From Chara braunii (Eukaryota > Streptophyta > Charophyceae > Charales > Characeae), in contig BFEA01000222.1 of assembly GCA_003427395.1 (NCBI GenBank), forward strand, positions 1,829,904-1,852,697: a DNA stretch of 22,794 nucleotides, given 5' to 3'. Of the stretch, positions 1-7,632 are shown piece after piece. The notes under the pieces are model-generated. The model ran no database searches. It was given only the letters and a program-made list of their open reading frames with translations, and was not told where the DNA came from. The position numbers and the translations under genes were made by a program. Numbering within the stretch: the stretch's first letter is position 1; the number at the start of each line of letters is the position of its first letter.

Positions 1-19
1 TATATATATATATATATAT

Positions 20-105
20 CGTCACAAACAGAACTGCCCGGTAAGCCGTAGGCAGAGAGAGAGAAGAGGACAACAAACGAGGGGCTGTGACAAACTGTTT
101 CGTCA
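20..105 (-). mobile_element. Truncated inverted copy of the hammerhead repeat (retrozyme-like)
   Basis: The reverse complement matches the segment that follows the ribozyme core at 1053-1187 and 1521-1612: GACGAAACAGTTTGTC, then the pyrimidine-rich TTGTCCTCTTCTCTC block, then TTTGTGACGATATA. The copy stops in the second strand of stem II, so the CTGATGA half of the core is missing and it cannot fold as a full hammerhead. It faces the opposite way from the three full copies and is bounded by TA tracts on both sides. Confidence 0.8.
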
Positions 106-106
106 G

Positions 107-108
<2 letters not shown>

Positions 109-142
<34 letters not shown>
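109..142. repeat. (TA)n microsatellite
   Basis: Uninterrupted TA dinucleotides between the inverted ribozyme-repeat fragment and the left end of the first terminal-inverted-repeat element. Similar TA runs occur at 1-19, 9629-9655 and 9926-9980, always at ends of the hammerhead repeat. Confidence 0.95.
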
Positions 143-144
<2 letters not shown>

Positions 145-907
145 AGGTCACCAGCCCGTACGCACGGAGGTCCCCGGGCAGACCTCCATACGTACGGGTG
201 TTCGGGGTCCCGAACGGGGTCCGAACCCGACGGCATTCGGCCCCCGCCAAAAATTATTTCGGAGCCTAAAATAATCTTTTTTTTTTGAATTTTGTTTTGT
301 GAGTTTTGTATGACGTGAGGTACATGTATTTAAAGTTTCAGGTTTTTTGGATCAGCAAAATAAGAATTAAAAATCGCCAAAGATGGTGGTGTCAAAACGT
401 GCTCGCCCACGTTTTTTTTCACTTTTTACTTTTTATTTTCACTTTAGTTCGAAGTCTAAACAATTTTATTATTTTTTGAAACTTTTTTTGTGGTTTTTTT
501 ATTATGTGACGTACACATCTGTAAATTTTCAGGGCATTTACCTATGCCAAAAAAAAATGAAAAATCGCCAAAGATGGCGGTGTCGAAAACATGCTCGCGC
601 ACTCACTAAATTTAATTCTCTTTTTATTTCTATTTATTTGTATTATTAGTATTTGTTCCCGGTATTTTATTTTTATTTCAAATTTCGTAAGGAATTCGGA
701 TGTAATGCTCAGGCAAATCTTGTTTAATTTATTATTTTCCATAACATACCGTTTTTTCAGATTTTTTTGATGATGCTTTTTTTTTTTTTTTTTTTTTTTT
801 TGGCTCCGCGTTCGGCCCGAACGGCCGAACGCATCCCCAAGGGGTCCCATACGTTCGGGCGTTCGGGTTGGGGCGTTCGGCCAGTCCCGAACGCCGGTTA
901 CCCTGTA
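141..907 (-). mobile_element. Non-autonomous TIR DNA transposon (MITE-like), copy 1
   Basis: The left end reads TACAAGGTCACC and the right end GGTTACCCTGTA, an imperfect terminal inverted repeat. About 100 bp inside each end is filled with CGTTCGGG/CCCGAACG motifs, so the ends could fold back. The interior is AT-rich and has no convincing ORF. It holds two copies of a motif around ATCGCCAAAGATGG (375-416 and 563-600), which reappear in reverse complement in copy 2 (1890-1932 and 2102-2142). The length, 767 bp, matches copy 2 once the PLE insertion is removed (about 740 bp). The flanks are TA, so a TA duplication (Tc1/mariner style) cannot be separated from an 8-bp hAT-type duplication. The CAGGGTTGCC terminus of copy 2 resembles hAT ends. 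Confidence 0.75.
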
Positions 908-1010
908 TACAGTCTGTAGAGTTTTCCATCTGGTGTGGGTGAGTGATAGTCTACTTTGATTTTAATTAAGGTAGATTATCATTTACAGTGTAATCATTGA
1001 GGGGATTCTG

Positions 1011-1068
1011 CAGACTGTTGAGGGTTCAGCCTCCTGATGAGTCGGTGAAACTCCGACGAAACAGTTTG
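1011..1068 (+). ncRNA. Type III hammerhead ribozyme, copy A
   Basis: All conserved core elements are present in order. Stem III 5' strand CAGACTGT (1011-1018); cleavage triplet GTT with the predicted cut between 1019 and 1020; stem I GAGG/CCTC (1020-1023 with 1030-1033) closed by loop GTTCAG; core CTGATGA (1034-1040); stem II GTCGG/CCGAC (1041-1045 with 1053-1057) with loop TGAAACT; core GAAA (1058-1061); stem III 3' strand ACAGTTTG (1061-1068). Stem III forms eight pairs including one G-U wobble and is the open helix, so this is type III. In RNA it would self-cleave to give 2',3'-cyclic phosphate and 5'-hydroxyl ends. Confidence 0.9.
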
Positions 1069-1128
1069 TCACAGCCCCTCGTTNAGTCGGTGAAACTCCG
1101 ACGAAACAGTTTGTCACAGCCCCTCGTT
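1040..1128. other. Probable assembly false duplication around a single N
   Basis: The 44 bases at 1040-1083 are repeated exactly at 1085-1128, separated only by N at 1084. It duplicates the second half of the hammerhead without the CTGATGA half. Exact identity across a single N is the signature of two contig ends joined without merging their overlap. A smaller version occurs at 9764-9777, where ACAGTGT is repeated across one N. Confidence 0.85.
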
Positions 1129-1478
1129 TGTTGTCCTCTTCTCCCTCTCTGCCTATGGTTTACCGGGCAGTTTTATTTGTGACGATATATGTTACGACTT
1201 CGTTAGCTTCCTGCTACGTTTTTTTCCGGTCAGGTCGAGCGGCAGTGGTCGGGGCCGTTACTAGGCGGCCATGCTGTGCCTCTAGTGCCAGCAGTGTGTC
1301 TGGAGTGTATTTTTTGGCTGTGACAGACCTTTCTTTGTTTCGTCGATGTTTTGCTGGCTTGATGGGGTGTGAACCGACAGTCTGTAGAGTNTTCCATCTG
1401 GTGTGGGTGAGTGATGGTCTACTTTGATTTTGGTTAAGGTAGATTATCATTTACAGTGTAATCAGTGAGGGGATTTTG

Positions 1479-1536
1479 CAGACTGTTGAGGGTTCAGCCT
1501 CCTGATGAGTCGGTGAAACTCCGACGAAACAGTTTG
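1479..1536 (+). ncRNA. Type III hammerhead ribozyme, copy B
   Basis: Same architecture as copy A: stem III CAGACTGT (1479-1486) with ACAGTTTG (1529-1536); cleavage predicted after T1487; stem I GAGG/CCTC (1488-1491 with 1498-1501); CTGATGA (1502-1508); stem II GTCGG/CCGAC (1509-1513 with 1521-1525); GAAA (1526-1529). All stems and the core are intact. Together with copy A it would excise one monomer from a transcript crossing the tandem repeat. Confidence 0.9.
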
Positions 1537-1612
1537 TTACAGCCCCTCGTTTGTTGTCCTCTTCTCTCTCTCTGCCTACGGTTTACCGGGCAGTTGTGTT
1601 TGTGACGATATA

Positions 1613-2162
1613 TACAGGGTTGCCGACGTTCGGGATGGGCCCAACGCCCGAATGTTCGGCAGCCCGTCTCGACGAGTTCGACCGTTCGGTCGAGCACGTA
1701 CCCCCGAAAAAAAAAAAAAAAATTCCAAAAACTTTGAAAAACATATATGTAATGCAGAAGAATAGACTAAACAACATTTGCCCCAGCATTACATCTCAGT
1801 TCTGTACCAAATTTGAAATAAAAATCAAATACTAAAAATAAATAATAATAATAAAAATCAGAAAAAATAAAACGAGAATAAAATTATAGAGTGGGCGAGC
1901 ACGCTTTTGACACCGCCATCTTTGGCGATTTTTTATTTTTTTTTGGCTGTGAAAAATGCCATGAACATTTATATATGTGTCTCTTACATAATATAGAATC
2001 TACAAAATTAGTACAAATAAAGTTTAAAAAAATAATAATTTTTTTCATGCCCCGAAATAAAGGAAAAACAAAAAGTGAAAGGAGAGAAAAAACAAATTAG
2101 TGAGTGGGCAAGCAAGTTTTGACACCACCATCTTTGCCAATTTTTTTCATCTTTGTTTTGCT
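1613..2162 (+). mobile_element. TIR DNA transposon copy 2, left half
   Basis: It begins TACAGGGTTGCCGACGTTCGGG-like, immediately after the ribozyme repeat end GACGATATA. The subterminal CGTTCGG motifs, the A-tract, and the paired internal motif around ACACCGCCATCTTTGGCGAT (1911-1930 and, diverged, 2122-2142) match copy 1 in opposite orientation. Homology stops where the pseudo-LTR of the Penelope-like element starts (about 2163). The other half is at 9440-9630. The short ORFs in this AT-rich stretch are not conserved with copy 1. Confidence 0.75.
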
Positions 2163-2620
2163 GATTTTTAGAAGTGTTGAGCAAATTTGTGGACAGAAAG
2201 GTCCCGGAGTGGGAAATGTATCGAGACGTAGGATGAGGGTATGGAGGACAGGGCGCAGGTCTTGGTGGGAAAATTGTCGGGTGCCTACTAGAATAATGGT
2301 GACGACAATCGTATTTATTGATTGGTCGTCGCCGACTTACCAAGGAGGTGCCTAACCCCCTGACAAAACCGGTCCTGACGCCGACAGAAACGCGTTGGGG
2401 AACGCCAGAACGTCGGCAACATTAAGGGCGTGTGGGGGGTGGGGAGTGTCGATTATCTGACGACTATGGTGGAAGTTCACGACGTTTGTTTTAATTCTTT
2501 CAATTTATCGCAACTTGGTCCTCTTGGGCTTTGGCCAAAGATTGCTCTGTGTCAACTGTGTGTGCTGATACTGCTTTTCTTGGCTGCGGTGAACCCTTTT
2601 CGGTCTCTTATTCCTCTGAA
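2163..2620 (+). repeat. 5' pseudo-LTR of the PLE
   Basis: A direct repeat of 8984-9439, roughly nine in ten positions identical by eye with mainly transition differences. It starts at TTTAGAAGTGTTG, which in the 3' copy encodes the last RT residues, so the repeat unit includes the end of the coding sequence. It ends near TCTCTTATTCCTCT. It carries the degraded hammerhead at 2347-2404 and should contain the promoter and 5' leader of the element. Confidence 0.85.
2347..2404 (+). ncRNA. Type I hammerhead-like motif in 5' pseudo-LTR (degraded)
   Basis: Stem I is formed by GGTG/CGCC (2347-2350 with 2403-2406) and CCCC/GGGG (2356-2359 with 2397-2400) around an internal loop. The core is CTGACAA (2360-2366), where a canonical core would have G instead of A at 2365. 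Stem II ACCGG/CCGAC (2368-2372 with 2381-2385) has two broken outer pairs. GAAA follows at 2387-2390. Stem III is minimal, ACGCGT (2390-2395), with the cut predicted after T2396. Comparison with 9166-9223 suggests an ancestral GCCGG/CCGGC stem II eroded by transitions. The core change should make this copy inactive. Confidence 0.5.
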
Positions 2621-2810
2621 TAAGGACACTGCAACCTGTCGAGGGAGTTACTTGAAAGGGGTGGCAGTGAAGACTAGGCGATGATCGTGGTTGAGCATTA
2701 AGTGCTAGCGACAGTCTGTCACGAAGGACGACGGGTCCTAGAGTTGTATGAGGTAAGGTAAACCTGATGAAATCGCGCACGAAGCAACGCGAATAAAGAC
2801 TGAGACTGCA

Positions 2811-3620
2811 ATGGACCAGAATAACGCTAGAGGCAACAACGGGAACCAAGGTCAAGGTGGACAATGGAACGGCGGGGCGCAAGGCTGGAATGGAGGAGGG
2901 GGAGGAGTGAACGGAGGGAACTGGGGCCCACCACCAGGGTGGGGAAACTATGGCGGTCACCCAGGCGGAGGTGGGAACGGCGGGGGAGGAGGTTGGTCCT
3001 CCGAGCGATCAGGGGGAGGGAACAGTTGGGCATGGAATAACGGGCGGTGGAACCCGGGGCAAGGAAGGAATGACGGGTGGAACGACGGAAGTGGGAATGG
3101 ATGGGGGAATGGCCAAAGGAGACCAGTAAGATGCTTTAATTGTGGCCAGTTCGGCCACTATGCTCGGGATTGCCCGATGCCTAGGCAGGGAAGAGGGAAT
3201 TTCTACCAAGGAGGAGGGGGAGGAGGAGGAGGAGGAGGAGGAGGATTCGGAATGGGGAGCACATTCGGAGCTGGTCCCTCGAACAGCGATGCGACTACCA
3301 CGTCTACGGTACAAAGTACGACACCGACTGTCACTCTCAGTAAGGAGCCAGAAGAATCCTTTGGAGCTATGGCGTCATTTTTTAAGTTATCACTAGAAGA
3401 GAAGAATAAAGCGGAGGCAGCAAAAAGGGAGGAGGAAGAATGAAAGAAGGAAGAAGAAGTGCGTAGAAAACGACTTGAGCTGGAGAAAATCGAAAAGGAG
3501 GAAGCAAAGCGCATCGACTTTGAGAAGAAATAGGATGAGGCTAAGAAAGAGGCTGATCGGCTGTGGGACATTCGAAAGATGTTCGGGGAGCAACGAGTAT
3601 CAGAGAGCGCAAATGGGTAA
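2811..3620 (+). pseudogene. PLE ORF1: glycine-rich CCHC zinc-knuckle plus coiled-coil protein
   Basis: The ATG at 2811 opens a 210-residue frame. Residues 1-100 are Gly/Asn/Trp-rich and low complexity. A retroviral-type zinc knuckle follows with C108, C111, H116 and C121 (C-x2-C-x4-H-x4-C), usually a nucleic-acid-binding module of retroelement capsid-like proteins. A poly-Gly run is encoded by (GGA)n at 3211-3243. From about residue 180 the sequence is Lys/Glu-rich coiled coil. The frame stops at TGA 3441 but continues in the same frame with unbroken coiled-coil character through TAG 3531 to TAA 3618, where the repeat insertion begins. It is therefore a broken gene whose C-terminus was probably continuous with 5714 onward. 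It likely acts in the PLE RNP by binding element RNA. Confidence 0.75.
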
Positions 3621-3930
3621 CCGTTAGCCGTACCCAACCGTACCCGACTGTAACCGTCAGGTTATGGGTGGGTATGGGTATCCGTTTCGAAGGGGGAGTT
3701 GGGTATGGGCAGACACAAACAAAAGGTGGTGGTTGTTAGGGCGGGCACAGTTGCTCCTTTTGGAGATCATGAGTGGGTAGGGGCAAGTAGAGGTACGGGT
3801 AAAAAAAAAAAAAAAACGGGTATAGGCGGCCATAAAATTTTTTTGACGGGTATGGGGAGGTACTGGTGGCCAAAAAACAAAAGGGGTGGGTACGGGCGGG
3901 TAGATGTTCCGATCGGGTAACCATGTTATA
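3614..3930. repeat. Degenerate GGGTA/GGTAC minisatellite
   Basis: Short units such as GGGTATGGGTA, GGGTACGGGC and (on the other strand) CCGTACCC, with an embedded A16 run (3801-3816). It starts exactly where the coding frame of ORF1 ends, so it is taken as the left part of an insertion into the PLE. The G-rich strand could form G-quadruplexes. ORFs here are repeat artefacts. Confidence 0.7.
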
Positions 3931-4155
3931 CCCGATGTGAATCTTGTAGCTTTGCAGGCTTTGTATTCTTGCTCAAGCATGACACTTTTCTCATATTCCA
4001 AACTTCTCGCTTTCCCATGATGCAAACGTTTTTTCTCGCAAGGGTAAATTTTATATCTCTTCATTTTTTTATTTTTTATTTTTCTAATTTTCATACTTTT
4101 TTCATATGTGTGTAACCCTGTGTATGTAATATTTATGTGTGTGTGTGTGTATGTA

Positions 4156-4211
<56 letters not shown>

Positions 4212-4390
4212 TGTATGTGTATACGACAGACCGAGGGTTGTCGTATTTGCAGATGCTATACAGGTTGCATAGGCTGTTGTAGCACCAGATGCATCCATAG
4301 CAACATCTGAGTGACGGGATGTAACAAATGTTGCTTTTGGGGCAGTATGCCAGGAGAGAAGGTTAACAACAGTCGTATTTTTCATCACCG
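3931..4390. repeat. Insert sequence with (GT)n microsatellite
   Basis: Within the insert, 4137-4210 is a (GT)n tract with a few AT interruptions. The flanking sequence (3931-4136 and 4211-4390) is AT-rich on the left and unique-looking on the right. I see no coding content; the open frame on the minus strand is just Thr-His repeats from the microsatellite. Confidence 0.85.
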
Positions 4391-4394
4391 CTTA

Positions 4395-5040
4395 AGGACA
4401 CCCTTCACCACTTTAGGATGCAGCCTGCCTAAATAGGTGGTTTTCAGGGTCTTCACACCTTTCACCACTTCAGGACACCCTTCCCCACTTCAGGATGCAG
4501 CCTGCCTAAACAGGTGGTTTTCAGGGTCTTCGGACCTTTCAACACTTCAGGACCATTCATGTCTGAAAATCCTGAATGGTCTTGAAGTGGTGAAAGCTCT
4601 GAAGACCCTGAAAACCACTTGTTTAGGCAGACTGCATCCTGAAGTGGTGAAGGGTGGCTTTCATGGTCTTCGGACCTTTCATCACTTAAGGATCATTCAG
4701 GGTCTTCGAAGCTTTCACCACTTCAGGACCATTCAGGATTTTCAGACCTAAATGGTCCTGAAGTGGTGAAAGCTCCGAAGACCCTGAAAACCACCTGTTT
4801 AGGCAGGCTGCATGCTGAAGTGGTGAATGGTGGTTTTCATGGTGTTCAGACCTTTCACCACCTAATGACCATTCATGATTTTCAGACTGCCCAAAACTCT
4901 TAGTTGACCACTTTAGGACACCCTTCACCACTTCAGGACCCAGCCTGCCTAAATAGGTGGTTTTCAGGGTCTTCGGACCTTTCACCACTTTAGGATCATT
5001 TAGGATTTTCAGACTGCCAAAAACTCTCACTTCAGGATTT
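4395..5040. repeat. Block of direct and inverted repeats forming long hairpins
   Basis: The modules CACCACTTCAGGA, GCCTGCCTAAA..GGTGGTTTTC and TTTCAGGGTCTTCGGACC recur on both strands. The strongest hairpin pairs 4476-4559 with 4573-4656 (about 84-nt arms, 13-nt loop, few mismatches). A second pairs 4699-4733 with 4751-4785 (35-nt arms, about one mismatch). Further module copies lie at 4395-4475 and 4905-5035. No protein reading is supported. A transcript would be largely double-stranded. Confidence 0.85.
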
Positions 5041-5165
5041 TCATTCCTGAATTTTCAGCTACCTGATAACCGCTTGTGTATGCCAATAGTTGCAGCAACT
5101 GCCACTTCTAAAAGAAAATTAAATAACATAATAATACTAATAATAATAAAAAATACCACATCAAT

Positions 5166-5670
5166 CCTGTGACGTATAGGGGTTGGGAACAGTTGGGGGC
5201 GGTTAAGGACAATTAGGGGCGGTTAGGGACGGTTAAAAAAAAAAAAAAAAACGTTAGGGGTGGTTAGGGACAGTTAGGTGCGGTTAGGGACAAATAGGGC
5301 CAGTTAAGGACAGTTAGGGGCAGTTATGGGCGGTTAGAGGAGGGTGGACGGCGAACACGGGTGGTTACGGGTGGGTGCATACAATTATGGGTAGGTACGG
5401 GTGGGTACAGGTAAAAAAAACTTGGGTAGGGTAGGGTATGGGTGGTTAACAAACGGTTTGGGTTCAGGTGGCATGGGTGGTTCTGAAAAAAATGTTCATG
5501 GGTAGGTATAGTCAGTTACATGTTGAAGAGGTTCAGGTAGGGTAGGTGTGGGTATAGTGTTTTTTTTTTTAACAGGTGGAGATGGGTACAGGTCCGGCAG
5601 ACCAGGTATACAGTGGGTATGGGTGGTTGGTTTTCAAAGAGGGTGTGGTTAGGTCAGGTACAGGTACTCC
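5166..5670. repeat. Degenerate GGTTAGGGGC / GGGTA minisatellite
   Basis: Roughly 10-bp units (GGTTAGGGAC, GGTTAGGGGC, AGTTAGGGGC) from 5180 to 5340, passing into GGGTGGTTACGGGTGGG units, with A17 and T10 runs inside. It resembles telomere-type G-rich repeats but the period is not 7, so I do not call it telomeric. It ends at about 5670, after which PLE coding sequence resumes. Confidence 0.75.
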
Positions 5671-5713
5671 TAAAAATCTCAGTTGCGAACTCTGACGAGT
5701 ATTTCTAAGAAAA

Positions 5714-6345
5714 GAGGTAAAGAAGGCGGTCAACGAGGAGATTTTGGATATGGTAAAAAACAGAGGGAAGAAGCTCATGGGGGACGATGATGAATGGGAG
5801 GAATGGCCGAAGGAGGAGGAGGAGGAAAACGAAGCGGAGGAAGAAGAGATGAATAGGGGAAGAAAACGAGCACTGACTCAACGAGGGGCTACCGAGTCTA
5901 ACCCTCCGATTGAGACACCTCCGAAGTCGGCGAGAGGCAGCACGTCAAGGTAGCCTGTGTTCGTGGCAGCCTCTCCTGTCGAGCCAGAGAAAAAGACGAG
6001 AGGCAGACCGAAGAGAAAGGAGACGCAGTCTCTGATTTTTTATCCCTGGGCAAGAGCTCCCTGTTCGACAGACTTTAATAGTTAGATCAGTTATAAGGTG
6101 GCGATCGTCAGGTATTTGGGGAAAAACGTGTGTCCCAGACTTAAAATGATGTGTAGGAAGGAAGGGGTTGAATGGAGAGCAAGGAAGGATGAAGCAGTTG
6201 AAGAACTCGTGGAGCTGCGCGTGATGCAAAGCATCTTTGAGGTTGCAACTGTGCCAAGGGGGAGGGCACCACGTGTATTCGAGCCCGAAATTAGGGTCAC
6301 TGGTAATAACGAGATTGACCCCGAGAAACGGGGAGGGGGGGCTGA
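5714..6345 (+). pseudogene. PLE polyprotein linker: acidic and AT-hook-like basic region
   Basis: One frame reads from 5714 through TAG 5951 and TAG 6083 to 6349. It starts with a helical region (KAVNEEILDMVKNRGKK), then a Glu-rich stretch (about 5790-5850), then Ser/Pro-rich sequence, then KKTRGRPKRKE (about 5992-6024), which has the GRP core of an AT-hook DNA-binding motif. A short domain follows with CPRLKMMCRKEGVEW (about 6130-6175), possibly SAP-like but not firmly. A G-run (6331-6341) is the likely site of the frameshift joining this frame to the endonuclease frame. Between 5670 and 5714 I see no clear exon boundary. It probably helps target the endonuclease to DNA. Confidence 0.6.
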
Positions 6346-7632
6346 ATAAAGAGAAGTGGAATCAGGGGTAAAACAGGTGGGAATAGAAAGTTTCGAGGAA
6401 TCGCATGTGTCTTGGATAAGCTTGCTCGGTTGCTCTCGCTGCTTTTTATTCTGGATGGATGTGTCTCACATGCCGTTAAGTTTCGGGGTTTCCTTGCTGA
6501 TATATTTGACCGTAATCCGTATGGCTGGCTGGATATCGGCTCATGCGTTTACGTACTTATTAGTCCTTTCTGTCGAAAATTTTACATTGGGAAAACAGAA
6601 AGAGAACTCCAAGCACGATGGAAAGAGCATGTGGGGAAGTCGGTACAAGAGGGTTGTACTAATAAGCTGTATAGATGGTTGGGTAAGTTTGGTTGGCGTA
6701 CGTATGTGGCGTTACCTCTGGTGCTCTCTAAGAAAGAGGAATTATTGCAAGTTGAAGGGATGTGCATCAGGAGGTGGACGCCTAACCTTAACAGCACAGG
6801 AAAAAGGAGGACTGAAAGGCGGCGCGGTAGGAAGGGAAAGCGAAAAAGTGGTAGGCAGAGTCGCAAAGGGTCAGCAGGAATGGTTAAGTTTAGAGTATGG
6901 GGGAGGGAGTTTTGTGATTTTGATTCTCTGCTGGGCGAAAGACCTAAGGCATTCTCCTCGTCGGAAGGTAATCTTTGGGTTACAAAGTGGTCTGTAATTA
7001 AGAGGAAGTTCAGAGATTTTGTCCTGCGTAAAAATGGTAAAATGTTGTTTCTTAAAGACTGTAAGAATGATTTCCAGGAAGGTGGGGAGTTTCGTGTGGT
7101 TCGGATTGTTCAAGGGAAACCTAGGCTAACGAGTGATAAAAGACTCCTGATTAGACTTTTGTCGGTCCGATGGTCTATTAAGAATCTGTTTAAACTGAAT
7201 TTAGAGGACATGGTCCGTCTGTTTCAGAACGCTAGGACCTTTTCGAAAAAGTCAGCAAGGAGTAAGGTTAAAGGTATCTTGGATGGAGTAATCCGGAAGA
7301 TGTTTGGGGTTAGAATTAGGAGAAGGGTAGTGGTAGGAGTTACGTTCAATGATAAGATCTCCAAAAGGAAAGTGAGTGAGCTGTTGAAGGATAGGTTCAG
7401 GGAACAGTACCCGGAGTGTGTAAGCAGGATCATTCGCAGGCGCCTGAGAACGGTATGGAAACGAAATCATACCGTCGGTCAGGCCCTGCAAAACCACAGG
7501 TCTGCTGCGCAGAATGTGGTAGGCGTCTGCCCTTGCGCGGACTCGGACCTTCCGAAGTTGGAAGGACATGTGACCTGCAAACTTAACTCTGTCGTTGAGG
7601 TCCCGACTACCTTGATTAACGCTAAGAATTGA
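6346..7632 (+). pseudogene. PLE GIY-YIG endonuclease domain
   Basis: The frame is open from 6346 to TGA 7630. Numbering from a TTG at 6412, the GIY-YIG fold shows VYV at 46-48, YIGKT at 58-62, R69 in ARWKEH, H73, the catalytic-type E115 in LQVEGMCIRRW, and PNLN at 124-127. This matches the family order GIY - YIG - Arg - Glu - Asn. A very basic segment follows (131-155). Later come a long domain of unknown fold and a possible metal-binding cluster C373, C375, H386, C389. GIY-YIG nucleases nick DNA; in PLEs the nick primes target-site reverse transcription. There is no true ATG at the frame start, consistent with being internal to a polyprotein. Translation resumes in the same frame after the TGA, so this stop is a lesion rather than the domain end. 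Confidence 0.85.

Larger units (their letters stand above)
910..1614 (+). mobile_element. Retrozyme-like tandem repeat with type III hammerhead ribozymes
   Basis: From CAGTCTGTAGAG the sequence runs through a hammerhead, continues about 0.4 kb and enters the same sequence again at about 1377 (GACAGTCTGTAGAG), ending in a second hammerhead and TTTGTGACGATATA. The two predicted cleavage sites (after 1019 and after 1487) are 468 nt apart. Removing the apparent 45-nt false duplication at 1085-1129 gives a monomer of about 423 nt. No ORF is conserved between units. Non-autonomous retrozymes of plants have this logic: type III hammerheads in direct repeats release unit-length RNA that is circularised and mobilised by another element's reverse transcriptase. 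I did not recognise a tRNA primer-binding site or polypurine tract, so membership is by ribozyme and repeat structure only. Confidence 0.75.

Noticed and set aside
1034-1075. Reading the 910-1614 ribozymes as type I with cleavage at GTC (1068-1070)
   Set aside because: The bases after GTC do not pair with those before CTGATGA. The type III reading gives a clean stem I hairpin and an eight-pair stem III.
2764-2790. CTGATGA followed by CGAAGC as another hammerhead core
   Set aside because: There is no stem II between the two boxes and GAAG replaces GAAA. It has no counterpart beside the 3' pseudo-LTR.
3203-3637. Minus-strand Ser/Phe/Pro-rich ORF
   Set aside because: It is antisense to the zinc-knuckle and coiled-coil ORF1; its poly-Pro is the complement of the GGA repeat.
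4137-4388. Minus-strand 243-residue ORF 3657-4388
   Set aside because: It consists largely of Thr-His repeats from the GT microsatellite and G-rich minisatellite translation; no coding character.
5180-5340. Interstitial telomere
   Set aside because: The words resemble TTAGGG but the unit is ~10 bp and heterogeneous, not a tandem of the 6- or 7-bp telomere repeat.
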